Shown piece by piece: positions 21,515 to 35,850 of a stretch of 64,000 nucleotides of DNA (positions within the stretch are counted from its first letter, which is position 1; each line of letters starts with the position of its first letter). The notes below the pieces were generated by a model. It was not told where the DNA came from. It was given only the letters and a program-made list of their open reading frames with translations, and did not search any database. The position numbers and the translations under genes were made by a program. Origin of the DNA: Endothia cerciana (Eukaryota; Ascomycota; Sordariomycetes; Diaporthales; Cryphonectriaceae); NCBI GenBank assembly GCA_026119935.1, contig JALRMH010000052.1, positions 62,001 to 126,000 on the forward strand. Reading direction: 5' to 3'.

Positions 21515-24500
21515 TGTGGGAATAAGGTTGGCGTCGACTCCCTCGTAGTGGGTTTCGTCAGAGTGCGTTTGGCGAGGTGTCAAAGAGACAATATCATCAA
21601 AACATCTCATCTTCTCAGGGGACCACTTCACCAGATATATGGAGCATGAACATCATATTGGCTCTCCTTCATGTGTCCAACCTGAGCCAAACTTCACGAT
21701 ATCTCGGACCGGAGATGTGTCTTAAGTCCTGTGGTGCCGACTTATACCTCCGCGACTAAATCCGGAGGAACCCATCTACTGACGAGTAGGACCAGCGGAC
21801 ATTAGGGACTAGCGGACTTCCATACCGAGCAATTGTGAATTCCGATGGAGCTTATAGTACTCCCGGATTCCAGAAGAAATAGGACATGCTGTTGCCAGAG
21901 GTTGAGGTCGTGGGTCTTGTGTCAGCTCAGGTCAATACACAAATGCTGTACGCAACCGTGAGGCACACTTATGTAGAGGGGGCATCCTCCCTCACGCTTC
22001 CTCCCTCAAGTTTGACAAAGACGCAGCTCGTTACTTCATCGTTCTTTCGTCCCAAGCTTCTTTCGTCAGTATTCCTCTTGGGCATCGTTCGCGCGTGGCC
22101 CACCGCCCACGTGGGATTGGCCCGGCACCCGCCTAAGTAGCTCGCAGCTTTTGTCTTGCAAAAGATCGCAGTGGAACAGAGAGAGACGTCGAAAGCCCTC
22201 CAAGGCTGGACGTGACGTCTCATTGGCGGGTTCGCAGCTCATAGTCTGCGTGTGGACGTAGATGGGGACCGTTGGATCGGGCCAGCACGGGAGTGGTAAC
22301 GACAACATGATTACGTCGGATGTCTGGCATGTTGTCGCCTACCCTGTACCATCTCCCCGTCCAGGGGCGTGTAATCCTGTACCACTTGACTGCCTCTCGC
22401 CTTCGTGACGAGAGTTGCCCAGCCTGCAAACCCAGGGCACGATAGCACCGCCAAGGAAGAAGGCAGCCTCCCCCGCGCCCCCCGCGGGCGTTTATCCTCG
22501 GGGCTGGTTTCCTCCACCAACCCATCCCAATAGGACTTGTGTTCATTCAAGGAGGGTTTATAATTTCAACCACGAGGGCTGCTCTCTAGAGCATTTTATC
22601 AACTCGAGCAGAGTGGACGACAGCTCGAGCGAGTGCCCAGGCGGGCTAGAAAAAGGTTGGATTTTCTCATCAAGACTAGGCCCTGCAACGTTGATCCGGT
22701 GCACTACGTAGGCGAAGACGCGGCTGGGACATGGGTCGTTACCTAATTGGTCGGGTACCCTCCCCCCCTCCCCCCAAAGCAAAGTATCCGAGAATATGAT
22801 AGGGGTCTAGTCTGGCGCAGGCCTTCAAGGGATCAGCCTGCAGAGTGTTTATTAAAAAAGAAGAAAATAAAAAAGGCATGGGGGAGGGAGAAAGGGACGG
22901 CGCTCATCGCGCAAGATCATACCATGGGTACCATGGTACCTTGGTGTACAGTAGTAGTCTCCCCACGACTCACTTAATACATAGTGCAGGGTTTGTCCCG
23001 CTGGGAGAGCCAAACAGCAAACGGCGCGCTGTCCACCCTCCCTGCCTCCTGCGGCCGAGAGCCAGAGGTGAGCTCGCCCTGGGAGACAGGAGGGGTACAT
23101 GCGGGTTGACGGGTAAGGGCTCCAGTCACATTCATCATGCGCGGGGCCAGGCTTGACACAGAGTCGCATTCGCTAACTGCCTGACAGGTCTTGAGCAGTG
23201 TTAGCTGGATGGGCTTCCGGCGGATGGGCCAGGAGGGCGTGTCAAGCCCGCGCAGTTCCCGTTAGGAGGGCATCGCCAGAGCACGAACGAGGTGGGCGCG
23301 GTGGCGAGAAGTGCGGGATGATTTGGTACGATGTACATATGTACACCTCCCAGCGGCCACACGAGACACTCCTGCGTGGAACAGTCAAGACGGAGCTGCT
23401 ACGCGCCGTGTGCCATAGCAGTACTCAGTGTATGCATTGATGGCATGGCATAGCATGCCCGGCATTGAACGGGGGACGGTGTGAGGACTGGGTCGGGTCG
23501 GGCCCCGCAGCTAGGGATTATGTCATAGCTGAGATATTCCTGTCGCGAGTCTCGCTAAGTCGAGATCTGTCGCCACGGCACGTTGCTAAAAGGCTGCGTG
23601 TTGCGTCAGGGCTTTTGCTTCTGCCCTTGATCGCCGCCCCTCTGCACCCTCGATGCCCAATATCAGGCCACGGCCACCGGGACCCCGCTCACAACAATGA
23701 AAGAGGAGTCGCCGTCTGAGTCGTGCTGTCATACCTTGCCATGCCAACCGACCTTTCCCCGCATCGCTGGTCGACGTTGATGCTGGGACGCAGGTCGAAG
23801 AGGGTGAGGCGGTGGATATTGAGGCTTTTTTCCTTTTTTATTTTATTTTTAATGCTTCGTACCATGTAAAGAAGTCTAGGGTTTACTTGTGGATGTGGTT
23901 AGTGCCTAGGTGATGGTGGGACCCCTGAAACGTTCTCCTCACGATGACCCCCTCGCCTGCAACCGTGGGGGGTTGTGGCTAGGGTGACGCTGGACCAGCC
24001 ATGTACTACATAGTATTTACTGCTATGTCATGTACTGGATGTGGATGTGGTCACATAATACATACCTGGCCTAGTGGTAGGATGCTTCCGGCGAGGGGCA
24101 ACCAGCTGTAGGTGAGGAGGGCCTGTCAGTGGGCGGCGGCAGAGGCACCCCCTGTCGCCCTATCGATCCGCCCGCTGACTGAGTGCTGGTTAATGCTTGG
24201 TTAGCCTTCCCGCGCACCCCCTCCGCCAGCGGGTCCCCCTCCCCCCTGCCTGTACCCGACCTTCTCCGCCTCCAGCAGGTGCCCTAACCGCAACATTCTC
24301 GTGTGCCGCTTGGCACCAGCTCCGTCATTTTGGCTCTGCAGCCCATGCTCACCCCCCATGCCCATGCCCTCCTGTGCTAAGGTTGTGCTTGTCCCGTCTT
24401 GGGAACCTAGATCGAGTTCTTGATCCTCTCCTCCTCCCACACCATCACCGCCATCACCATCATTGTCCCACTCCGGCAAGGGGACATACGTCGACCATCG

Positions 24501-25779
24501 CCCCCCGCCCCGTCCTCAACCTGTGTTTTGAGCTTCTGCGTGCTCCTGTCAGCCCGAGCGAGTCCTTGTTGTTCCCGATATTGACCTGGTAAGTCGACTT
24601 AATCTCCTTATCTCGTCGCCGTGTTGATTTCATCATGGGGGGTGATGGCTGGTCTGGGCCTGGTCTCGTCTGGCCTGTGCTCGCTGGCCTGCCCTATTCC
24701 TGCTTCGCGTATTTGTCACCGGCCCTCGTCCCTAGCCAAGCACCATCACTGGAGGTGGCCAGAGGACGACAAGGAGAGCTCAGAGTTCTGAGAAGAGAGA
24801 TGGTCCCGCAAACCACGAGATCGTCCCACTGTCCAAGCGTCTGTCGCTCAAGCCGTCGCCATCCCCGAGCTGGACACCACGACGACGTTGTCGGAACTTT
24901 TCCCTGTGGGCGCCTGTCGCCAGTGTGACGTCGTTCGGTCGGTCGAGACCACAATCTAGAGCCAGCACCAGCACCAACACCAATTACCCTCCAGCCGCGG
25001 ATAGGCAAGATAGGGCATCTATTTGACGACGCCTGTCTATACCACCCATGCGTCCTCTCCGGCGGCCTCAGACCCCTCGTGTGGTCCTGTCGCCATGCCG
25101 TCACCGCCCAGGGAGCTCCTGGCTGTCACTCCATCCGGCAGGCCAGGCCATCGCGCAAGAGGAGATGAGATAAGGCCTCCTGCCAGACTCGACGGCTGGG
25201 CCGCCCACCAAGGATGGTTCGACGAGGCGGGTGCGCCTTGCGGCTGTGCGCCGATACCTTCTTGAAACAGGCTGGGATCACGCTGCCCTTATGGCCCCCA
25301 TCTTCCCCACGCTAATCATCGACCTGTCCGCTATCCCATCGCCGGATCGCGACATCGTGCCCCAGCATGGCGGTCTAGATAGATCTTTGTAACTCCTCGT
25401 TCTTGCTGGCGATCAAGGACAACCAGTGTTGGGCTTGCCGGCCATTGGATTGGTGTTACCGTGTCTGTACCTGCTGCGACACGGCCCGAACCTCTTATAT
25501 ATCAACCACACCTTTGTCCACCCCATATGCATCTCATGCGCGCCCTGCTTTTCTGCTGTTTCAGGGTCCGAGTGCGAACGGAGGTTTTCGAACGAGCTGA
25601 CCGTGGCATTAGCGGATATAAAGCATTATTAGTCTCCCAGTCTAATATACGAAGACCACGACTTCCCCGCCAATCAACCCCCTTTCGTGCCCGAATAATC
25701 CCACTTGCCCACGACCCCGTCAGGGCATTTCGACCCCAAACGGAAAGAACGAGTTCAACGAGGCTGTATCGTGAATGAT
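21515..25779. other. 4.3 kb gene-free region upstream of the PREG-like cyclin
   Basis: No protein gene is supported on either strand. The part near 24.1-24.6 kb is pyrimidine-rich on the plus strand, and ctg|gtaagtcgac at about 24586-24599 looks like a 5' splice site, so part of this DNA may be a spliced leader of the cyclin gene. Short palindromes sit near 22928 and 23332. A-tracts and T-tracts occur near 22852-22874 and 23826-23849. The length, against usual intergenic spacing here of about 1 kb, suggests extensive regulatory DNA. Confidence 0.5.
22928..22941. repeat. Perfect 14-bp palindrome GGTACCATGGTACC
   Basis: Self-complementary over 14 bp and flanked by further CATGG/CCATGG repeats. 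A similar palindrome, TGTACATATGTACA, occurs near 23332-23345. Palindromic GTAC-rich words recur in this window's promoters; no factor can be assigned. Confidence 0.7.
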
Positions 25780-27389
25780 ATGGCCGCGCTAATCGGAGAC
25801 TACGGCGCAAACCACTCTGCTGGCTTCCACACGATGATAGCCACCCAGGGCCTGCCATACTCCCAACACCATCAAGACTCCCCCCGTTATCGATCCAACA
25901 GCCACTCGCGAGACTCCACGCCCCACCGCTCGTCCTCGACCCGCCAGCGATCCCCACCGAGATACTCCTCGCAGGCCCAGAAGGAGTGGGACATTTCTAA
26001 CGCAGACGGTGAGCGGAGTGGCGCTTCGCGGCTGCCGTCGCCACCAGATTCCTCCTCGCCCTCGGGCAGTGCAGGAAGCGTATCACGATCTGACGACAAC
26101 CTGGAGGCGCAATCCCAGCATGGGCAGAAGCAGGCATACATGGACCCCTCAGCGCATACCTCGGCGCAGAGATCCTCAGCTGCACCTCCTGCCGGCACCG
26201 AGTCAACGACAGCACCCTCTCTTGTGAACCAGACCATACCTTCTCCTGCCTCCGACTCTGGCGATGGGTGGGCCTCCTCTACCCGGATCGACTCCAGCTT
26301 GGCCTCTGCCGACACGGCGACCGAGCAGACGACGATTCACGTCCGCGACCTCGCCCACATCGAAACCCTAGCAAGAACCGAGATGAATAGAACCGGTGCC
26401 AACGATCCTCCTTTACAGGCGATGAAGTACGAGATTAGCGGCATGCCTATCGGCGATATCATCGAGATGGTCGCGGCGCTCCTGACAAAGATAACTACGA
26501 CAAACGACCTGCAGCACGATGCGTTGAGCCGTAACGCCATTGAGCGCAACGCCAGTCACGTCAAGCAGGCACAAGCGCAGAACGACGGATCGGCTGCCGA
26601 GCACGGCATGAGCCCCCTCAGCAGCAGTGTCCTGGCTTTCCATGGCAAAAATGTCCCGGCTATCACCATCTTGAGCTACTTAAGTAGGATACACAAGTAC
26701 TGCCCGACTACGTACGAGGTGTTTTTGAGCTTGCTGGTCTATTTCGATCGAATGACCGAGCGGGTCAATGATCTTGTCGTGAAGGCCGAGGAGGCGAAAA
26801 AGCAGGGCCAGAACCAGGAAACCGCCCAACCAGATGTGGTGATGAAGGACGGCGACGACAGTAGCGATAGCGACGCGGACGATGAAGACATTGCCGACGA
26901 CTCGGACTCGGATGACGGGCGGGACCCCAAGCGCGGCGCAACTGGGAAGGCTGCCGTGGAGTCAGTCTCAGCAGCGAACCAGCCGACTTTCTTTGTGGTG
27001 GATAGTTTCAATATTCATAGGTTGATTATTGCCGGGGTCACATGCTCCAGCAAGTTCTTCTCGGACGTGTTCTACACCAACTCGAGATACGCCAAGGTAC
27101 GTTTCGTGAACAGTCGCCTTTTTCCATGTTCGCCGCTGACACATTTACGACACAGGTCGGTGGTCTGCCGCTCGCCGAGCTCAACCACCTTGAGATCCAG
27201 TTTCTTGTTCTCAACGACTTCCGCCTGGCCATTCCCGTCGAAGACTTGGAGGCATATGCGACAATGCTGGTGGAGTTCTACGCCCGCGATGTGGTCGGTC
27301 ATCGACCAAGGACGACCACATCCACCCAACCTATTGTTGTAGCACCTGAGCCGACGGCCACACCCGCCACGGCCGCGGGTGCTGCTTAG
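25780..27389 (+). CDS. PHO80-like cyclin, PREG homologue (phosphate regulation)
   Basis: Negative regulatory cyclin of the phosphorus-acquisition pathway, partner of a PHO85/PGOV-type kinase. Exons 25780-27096 and 27156-27389; the 59-nt intron (gtacgt...cacag) joins RYAK to VGGLPLAELNHLE, the most conserved stretch of the family. The ATG at 25780 has a better context (gatATGGCC) than the in-frame one at 25705. The N-terminal 200 residues are Ser/Pro/Gln-rich and disordered; the cyclin box starts near ITILSYLSRIHKYCP and resumes at FFVVDSFNIHRLIIAGV after an acidic linker (DDSSDSDADDEDIADDSDSD). The helix ending HLEIQFLVLNDFRLAIPVEDLEAY closes the fold. Length and order match Neurospora PREG. 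Nuclear or cytosolic. Confidence 0.92.
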
Positions 27390-28701
27390 GCTGCCGCCGC
27401 CGCCTGGGGCAATCATTCCTTTCCTTACATATAGCCGCTGGGTACACTTTGGTCTATCAGGCCCTGAGGAGGTTTGGGGATAGCATAGCCGTGTCATGAA
27501 ACTCGTGCTCGGGCAGCTGCTACAGCCGCTCCTGAGGACACGAAACGGGCCATGCTATGCCCCCATCTCGGGGCTTGAAGCGGGCGCATGTCGGGTTACT
27601 TGTCGACGTGATACCCGGGTTAGAAAACAGCGGTCGTATTTCGAGCGGCCGTGGAGGTGGCAAGGGAGTGATGTTCCGCACCCGGATAGTAGCGATCGGG
27701 GAGAGTGGCAACGAGAGACCGGCGAGGCCGCTAGGGGCCAAGATACCGCGCCAGGGCAGGTGTCTGGTGTCCTTGCTTGTATGATTATTTCCCGCGGGCA
27801 TGTACGTGCATGGTTGATGAGGATGGTACTGGAAACGGGTTTCGGCGAGAAGGGGGTTTCTGGGCAAGGGACTCATGACCAAGATTCTTAGAGAGACTCG
27901 GGGGGGTTATGTTGATTGTGAAATGACCCTTACCTACATCATTCTAGTCTGGCGTTGAAGGCTGTTATTCATAGTCGGTTTTCTCCTTCATAGGCCTCTA
28001 TCCTGACGGGTGATGCTCCCATGCCATACTAGCCGCGTGAAATCTGGCCTCGTGCACGTGGAACGCGGGCTAGGGTGACAATGTCCCGGACTTCAGCAGT
28101 CCCTACCAGCCCACGGGATGGATGACTTGGGAGGCAGCAGCACCACACCAGGTTCGCAAGATGCGGAAAACAGGGAAGAAGTCTGGGAGGAAATCCAACA
28201 GACTGTGGTCCTGGCCTCACCTAGAACGCCCATGCCATGATTTGTCTAGCCCCTGCGGCCTCCTCCTGGTCATGAACATCTGATATGATACACGACGGCG
28301 TGGGTCCCCAGCTGTCTACGGCCCTCGTCGGGCCAGCTTATGGCCATGCGTACCGTCATCCTCGACTACCTGCGACACCCCTCCTTGAGCCGGGGAGCGG
28401 AGACTTCTCCCGTGGGAGGGAGCCTCAGTGCTCACGGCTTTTCGTGGTGTCACCACCTGCTGCTGACTGGAAGCTTTGTGTAGTTCGGCCCGACCTTGGT
28501 GTTGAAGATCGTACCTCTTTTGATCGTGAAATGGTTCCATGTCATTATGTTGTACATGCCTGCTGCTCATATCTTACCAGCAAGCAGGGGCCGTCTCGCT
28601 ATGTCTATCGGCAACGAACGCTGATCGTCTGTTCGTCTACAGAGTCTATCTCCTTCAACCAGACCATTGCCGCCACCACCACCACCATCAACAGTCGTGC
28701 T
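27390..28701. other. Intergenic, no gene seen
   Basis: About 1.3 kb between convergent 3' ends. Frames at 27496-27891 (plus) and 27520-27882 (minus) overlap each other on opposite strands and neither resembles a known protein. Confidence 0.5.
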
Positions 28702-29861
28702 CTACTGGTGCCGCACCCTGTATCCCGTGTCCGGCAGGTACAAGTGCCGATCCGCACCCTTGGCCGTCAAGACGACCATGCGGATGACACCACCCGACGA
28801 GCCGTCCCACCGGATGGCCTCCCTGAGGGCGCCCTTAACGAATTCGACGGCGTCAGCCTCCTCCATACCCTCCTGCCAATGTGCGTCGCAGTAACCGTAG
28901 ATGTAGGTCGAGCCCGAACCGCCGATGGCGTAAGAGCCCTTGTGCAGGGAGCCGCCGAGGGGGACGCTGTAGACTTGGCCACCATGGCGCTCGTCCCAAC
29001 CTGCAATGATGAGGCCCGCACTATAAGGAGACGATGTCAGCTATGGCACCTGTCTCGAAACCCGATGTGAAAGCCGCAGCCAAGGGGAGCCAGCTAAAGC
29101 TAGGAGCTGCGGACAGGCCGGGGCAAACCCAACGCCCTGAAGAAACACCCACCCCCCAACCCCAGATCAACCGCTTGCTGCACATCACGATGCTCGGCAG
29201 CAAGATTGTAGTGGTCACTCACGTCAACATGTCCTTGTTTGTATAGCACAGCTCCTGGAACATCGAGGCGGCGGTCTGTGTGGTTGTGGGCTTGCCGTTC
29301 ATCATGTGGAACAGGCCCAGCTGATTCTGGACAATGTCGGCAACGGCTTGTGTGTCAGCGGCGGAGCCGGACCGGCAGCACCAGATGGTATCGTGGACGC
29401 GGGTGAGCTTGTCGGTCACTCGGTTGGCGATGTATGCGCCGGTGGTGGTTCTGGAGTCGGCACCTGGAGCAGGGAGGCAGACATGTCAGCGTGATTGCGT
29501 CCGCGCAGAGAGATGGAGAGCCGTCTCGTCATGGCATCCAGGGGACCCGAGCTGTCGTACCTAGTATCACACCGTCCTTGAAGGTGACTGCCATGCTGCC
29601 GCGGGAGTTAGAATGCTGGTCTTCTGCCGGGCGGGTTGAGGACTGCTTACATCGAGGTACCCAGGCTGCGAGATGATTAGCACTAGCGGCATATATAGGC
29701 GACCATGATGACTTACTTGACCTCGCCCTTTTTCAGCCTCTCCATATCGATGTGGATGCCATCTATGCGTGAGAGTGTCAGTCGCCATGCGAGGCCATCG
29801 TCAGCGGCTCTGGGAGGGGGCTGGCACCTTCACTCAGGTTTCCAGAGTTGCCGAACTCCAT
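28702..29861 (-). CDS. pre3: 20S proteasome subunit beta1 (caspase-like)
   Basis: Catalytic beta1 subunit of the 20S core; cleaves after acidic residues. Six exons on the minus strand: 29861-29828, 29762-29717, 29665-29651, 29595-29561, 29463-29223 and 29020-28702, joined to 229 residues. The propeptide (about 29 residues) ends in ...KKGEVNLG and the mature protein begins at Thr30 (TSIMAVTF), the nucleophile. [23 protein letters not shown] and [15 protein letters not shown] are beta1 signatures. The third exon is only 15 nt long and carries the catalytic Thr codon. Lys in VTDKL fits the conserved catalytic lysine. Length is normal. A plus-strand frame over 28285-29070 is a shadow of this gene. 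Confidence 0.95.
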
Positions 29862-30749
29862 TATTGCTGTGGTCGAGCGGGTTGGGGGGGGGGGGGGAGG
29901 ATGATGAGATTGCAAGTGTGTTTGGCAGGGACGGGATAAGGAGGTAGTCTTGATTTGTTGGTACGGGCGATGTGCTGTCGAAAAGTCGAGTTGGGCGTTG
30001 AGGTTGAAGTCGAAGCCGGAGTCGAGGTGGGCTGGCTGCTGGCTGCTGGCTGCTGGCTGCTGGGTTGACGTTTGGGAGCTGGAGGAGCTGCCGCTGTGTC
30101 GCTGAGCTCAAGGCAGCTCCGACGCGTTGCAGGCCAGTGGCCCTGCCGTCCACCTAGGCCCCCCTGTTTCCCGGCAGGCAAATCAGGCCTGTCGTCATGC
30201 CATCTCCTAAAGCGCTCTACGGAGGCATTCGCACAGCAAAGAAGCTCTCAGGGTCCCTAACTATTCGTCCCAAATAAGGACAACAGGACATAACGCAGAC
30301 ACTGGATAAATGCAAAAGGATGGGCCCAATACGGTCTAGCCTTACCTTGGCCCCTAGACCAGAAGTGCCAGCCGCCTCATGTCTGTACGGGGCCATGGAT
30401 ATTGGACGCCCCTCAGCTCCAACGCCTAGCACATGGTCACAAGCCGAACCGATGTGATGCTACCCTGCACAGGTGTCTAGGCATTTCTAGGTCTTGCTGC
30501 CGTGGTATGACTGAAATGCTCATACGATTCTAATCAAAAGTCTACCCGGTATGCAATGCACAAGCCCCAACCCCAACGCCAGCTGCTTGAAGGATCTCGA
30601 CCACCTCTCGCCCTTGGGCAGGCTAGATATACAACAGCCCAAGATGGCGCGCAGACAACATCCTCCTACCCCCTTCCATATATACCAGAGACCCAGAGAT
30701 CCTGTTCTCCGTCCTTCCTGATCCTCCTGGCTTTCTTCAGGCCCAGGTC
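29862..30749. other. Promoter region of the beta1 gene, with microsatellite and G-tract
   Basis: About 890 bp. Next to the beta1 start there is a run of about 14 G on the plus strand (from 29884), and further on a heptanucleotide repeat (see 30031-30063). The rest shows no gene. Confidence 0.5.
30031..30063. repeat. CTGCTGG heptanucleotide microsatellite
   Basis: About four and a half head-to-tail copies of CTGCTGG, roughly 170 bp upstream of the beta1 start, probably in its promoter or leader. Confidence 0.85.
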
Positions 30750-31456
30750 TCACTCTTTCAGCTCGCTCTCGCCGGTCTTGGCCTTGCCCGGGTCGTCCGC
30801 ACACCCGCAGTCGTAGAAGTCCCCGATCTTGTTACAGTCGAACGTCGGCTTCTTGAGCCTCTCGTTGACGATGTTATGCGCAAAGCAAAGCCACCCGGCC
30901 GCGGCGTTCCGGCTCGACACCTGAGGTGGGTACTTTGCCAGGAGCTGTCGAAAGTGTTCCGCGCACTCGCCACAGGGGTACAGGCGGGAGAAGAGGGTCA
31001 TGAATGTCTTGAGGGCGAGCTGGTCCTCCTCGGTGGGCTCCTCGGGGTATCGGGCCATCATGGTGTGGAGAAACTTCCATGTCGCGTGGCCGAGCTCGCG
31101 CCTGGGGGAGGGGCAAATGTCAGTTCTCTTGCACGGTTCATACGTCGTGTGGCAGGTGGGTTGGGGGTTGGGGAGGGGGGGGGGACCAGGGCCAGGACAT
31201 ACTTTGCGGTCTCGTTGCCCAGCTTGGGCGCGATGGAGCCACCCGACAGGATGCCCTCCAGCCCTCCAAAGTCCACGGCGCCCATGGGTGTCGAGCCCTG
31301 CTGCTTCACGCTTCCTGCCGATTCATATTGGTATGCGCCTGGCGAGAGCGGATCAGTGGCGCCTGGTGAGCTGCCCGAGTGCATGAACCATGTCAGGCTG
31401 AAGAACACCACCAGGCCCAGTATGAATATGAACGATAGATGTTGCCGCCGCGCCAT
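30750..31456 (-). CDS. erv2: ERV2-type FAD-linked sulfhydryl oxidase
   Basis: Introduces disulfides in the secretory pathway with O2 as acceptor. Two exons, 31456-31203 and 31101-30750, give 201 residues; the 101-nt intron (gtatgt...cag) contains a C-tract on the coding strand. The N-terminal signal anchor (HLSFIFILGLVVFFSLTW, about 5-22) places it in the ER, which favours ERV2 over mitochondrial ERV1. The Erv/ALR domain shows ELGHATWKFLHTM (FAD site), the active-site pair in YPCGECAEHF (Cys128, Cys131) and the NxxH-like AHNIVNERL. The C-terminal DCGC near residue 188 fits the shuttle CxC of ERV2. An in-frame ATG at 31492 would add 12 basic residues; either start is possible. Confidence 0.92.
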
Positions 31457-32773
31457 GTCGGTCCTGGGCGTCCGCTTCGGGGGTCGCGACAAGGACTACT
31501 GCGGAAAGGCTGCGGGTTTCTTTGGAGGTCCAGGAAGAGAGCGCCGGAAAAGAAGCGTCGAAGTTGTGAAGCGAATGCTGTCTCGGCCAGTGGCTCGTCA
31601 AGGTAGAGGATAGAAGCGAATGGCAGGATATCAAAAGGAGGGGACAGCTGTCGACGGCGTGATGTTAAGTAAGAAGAGTGAGGCTCGGAAGATAATCGTA
31701 CGGGGCGTTCGCTCTTGTCTGTAGGCCGCTGAAACGGCGCCCTACCCAGTCTGGATCACTGGTCCTCGGCAGGGGCCGAATTAGCCTGGGGCCCACGATA
31801 GCGATAGCGCCACTGAGGATGGGCCAGCAAGTACAGTACAGGTACGTACCATAGTATGTTCTGCAGTACCTCGTTCCAAGAAAAGAAACAGGAGAGGTCA
31901 AAGTCTGCGTGCGGGAGCGCAAGAGACTAATTGTGCAAGAAGAGAGAGTCATTATCAGCCGGGTTGTACCGCCGTGAATCACGTCCAGAGAAATGAGAGT
32001 ACATGCTCCTCGTCTGATCATCGACCTGCTGTGGACGGGGTGCCGCCACCATCCGAATTACAGGGGCTCGACCCCTGGGAAAAGGGGCCCAGCGTTGGAC
32101 TTTGACTGACATGTGGACTGACCCCGCAATATCGAACGCAAGGCGCCGCTTCAGCAGCGAACGTTCCAACTACTATGTGCCATATCAGAGTACTTGCTTA
32201 GCTACATAAGCTTCCAGCGACGCCTACAATCGGGTGCCTCATGATGGCTTCATCCATGCCGGCCCTCGTCGACTCGTCGACTGCCACGTCTACCGCTCCA
32301 TCCGGTATGCAGTCATCCAGTAGGTCTGTCTGCACGTACACGCTGGCTCTCCAGGGCTTTCGTGGACTTCAGCCATGCAGGCTCAACCTCGCCTGCTCTC
32401 GTTAGACATCCTCCGCATGTACGTAGTAGCCGAGACGGGGTCTGGAATAGGTCCTCGGAGCACGGGGGCTTGACGGTAGTTTCCAGGTAGTTCCCGCCTC
32501 CAGCTGTTGAAGCATGTACGGGCGAAACCTTGTTCCAAGGCGCAACCACATTGCTCCTCCTCCTCAACCCCTAGACCTGATGCTCCGAGCGGGGACCACA
32601 TCTGCCGATCGGCGATCTAGGTGGGGTACAGTACAGTACGTCGTCGAGAGGCCATTTATAACCTACGAAAAGCCTCCCCTGCCGGGCAGGAGACCGTTGA
32701 GCTGCTACACGGCGCACCTCAGGCCAGTTCGAGATATCAGACGTGTTGGGGGGGGAAAAAAGAAGAAGAAATC
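31457..32773. other. Intergenic between divergent genes, no gene seen
   Basis: About 1.3 kb separating ERV2 and the VAO-like gene. Short frames only. A G/A-run (gggggggaaaaaagaagaagaa, about 32750-32770) directly precedes the VAO-like ATG. Confidence 0.45.
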
Positions 32774-34969
<2,196 letters not shown>

Positions 34970-35850
34970 CAAAAGTCCCAGATAATAAGACAGCAGCTAG
35001 CCATGTGTTGCAGAATTGCAATTCGGTGATCACTTGGACGTCCACTGGTACTCAACACTTGTCTCGTCACCTCTGCGAGGTCTTCCTTCGTGGTGTCGCC
35101 ATCTGAGCCCCCAGATCCCCCTGATGACACGGATCCACCGTCCCGAGAGACGGACACCCGTCCAGTACGGCGGGGCAAGAACTCTGGGCCAGAAATTGCA
35201 TATCAATTTCTGGGAGGACTGTGATGGAATCGCGTGCCCCCAAGGCTCTGGAGAGAGGCGAAGAGCGGAAGGCATACACTGCCACACCGCTACTGTACTG
35301 AAGAGGCGCGCAGGAGATAATAGTGGCTTGTTGAGATGGCTCCGGGCCCTTCTGCAGCACACTCACTCTGTACGCCAAGTCTTATCATTGAAGTCGGTCA
35401 TCAGGAGAAAGTCCTTCCAACGTGCTTGTATTTCAAAATAGATCGTCCTGTCTCGGGAGGTACTGATCATATGCGGCAGGTATAATATGTCGTGGGATGA
35501 CGTTCACTATGGCTTGTATTGCTTCAAAGACGAGCAGCACGAAGCAATTTCTCAAGAAACCAAAGGCAACATGGGAAGATACATCATAAACTATACTAGG
35601 GGCTACATATTCTTTGTCCCAGGGACACTCGCTAGTGATATCTGTAATCGTCCTGCTCCAGAGATTCGACATGCGGTTCATCCTGCAACCTCTTGGTGAC
35701 CACTGGACACTCGTGGGGGATTGTTGCTTTTCCAACGCTATTAACGGACAGGCTTAAGATAATGTGAGATGATGTAGACGAGATGTGAAGGAACGGCACA
35801 ACTCGACCGAGACGTAAGTTTACGATATGTCGCAAACGCATTTGCGCAAA
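34970..35850. other. Intergenic between convergent 3' ends, no gene seen
   Basis: About 880 bp. No frame here has a recognisable product. Confidence 0.5.

Noticed and set aside
24061..24140. Possible tRNA from an A-box-like TGGCCTAGTGG
   Set aside because: No B-box (GGTTCGAATCC-like) follows, and no acceptor stem can be paired.
24197..24592. Plus-strand frame of 131 residues in the PREG upstream region
   Set aside because: Pro/His/Cys-rich translation of a pyrimidine tract; no homology and better explained as leader DNA.
28285..29070. Long plus-strand frame (261 residues) over the proteasome gene
   Set aside because: It is antisense to the last exon of the beta1 gene, whose minus-strand reading is unmistakable; the plus-strand reading has no family signature.
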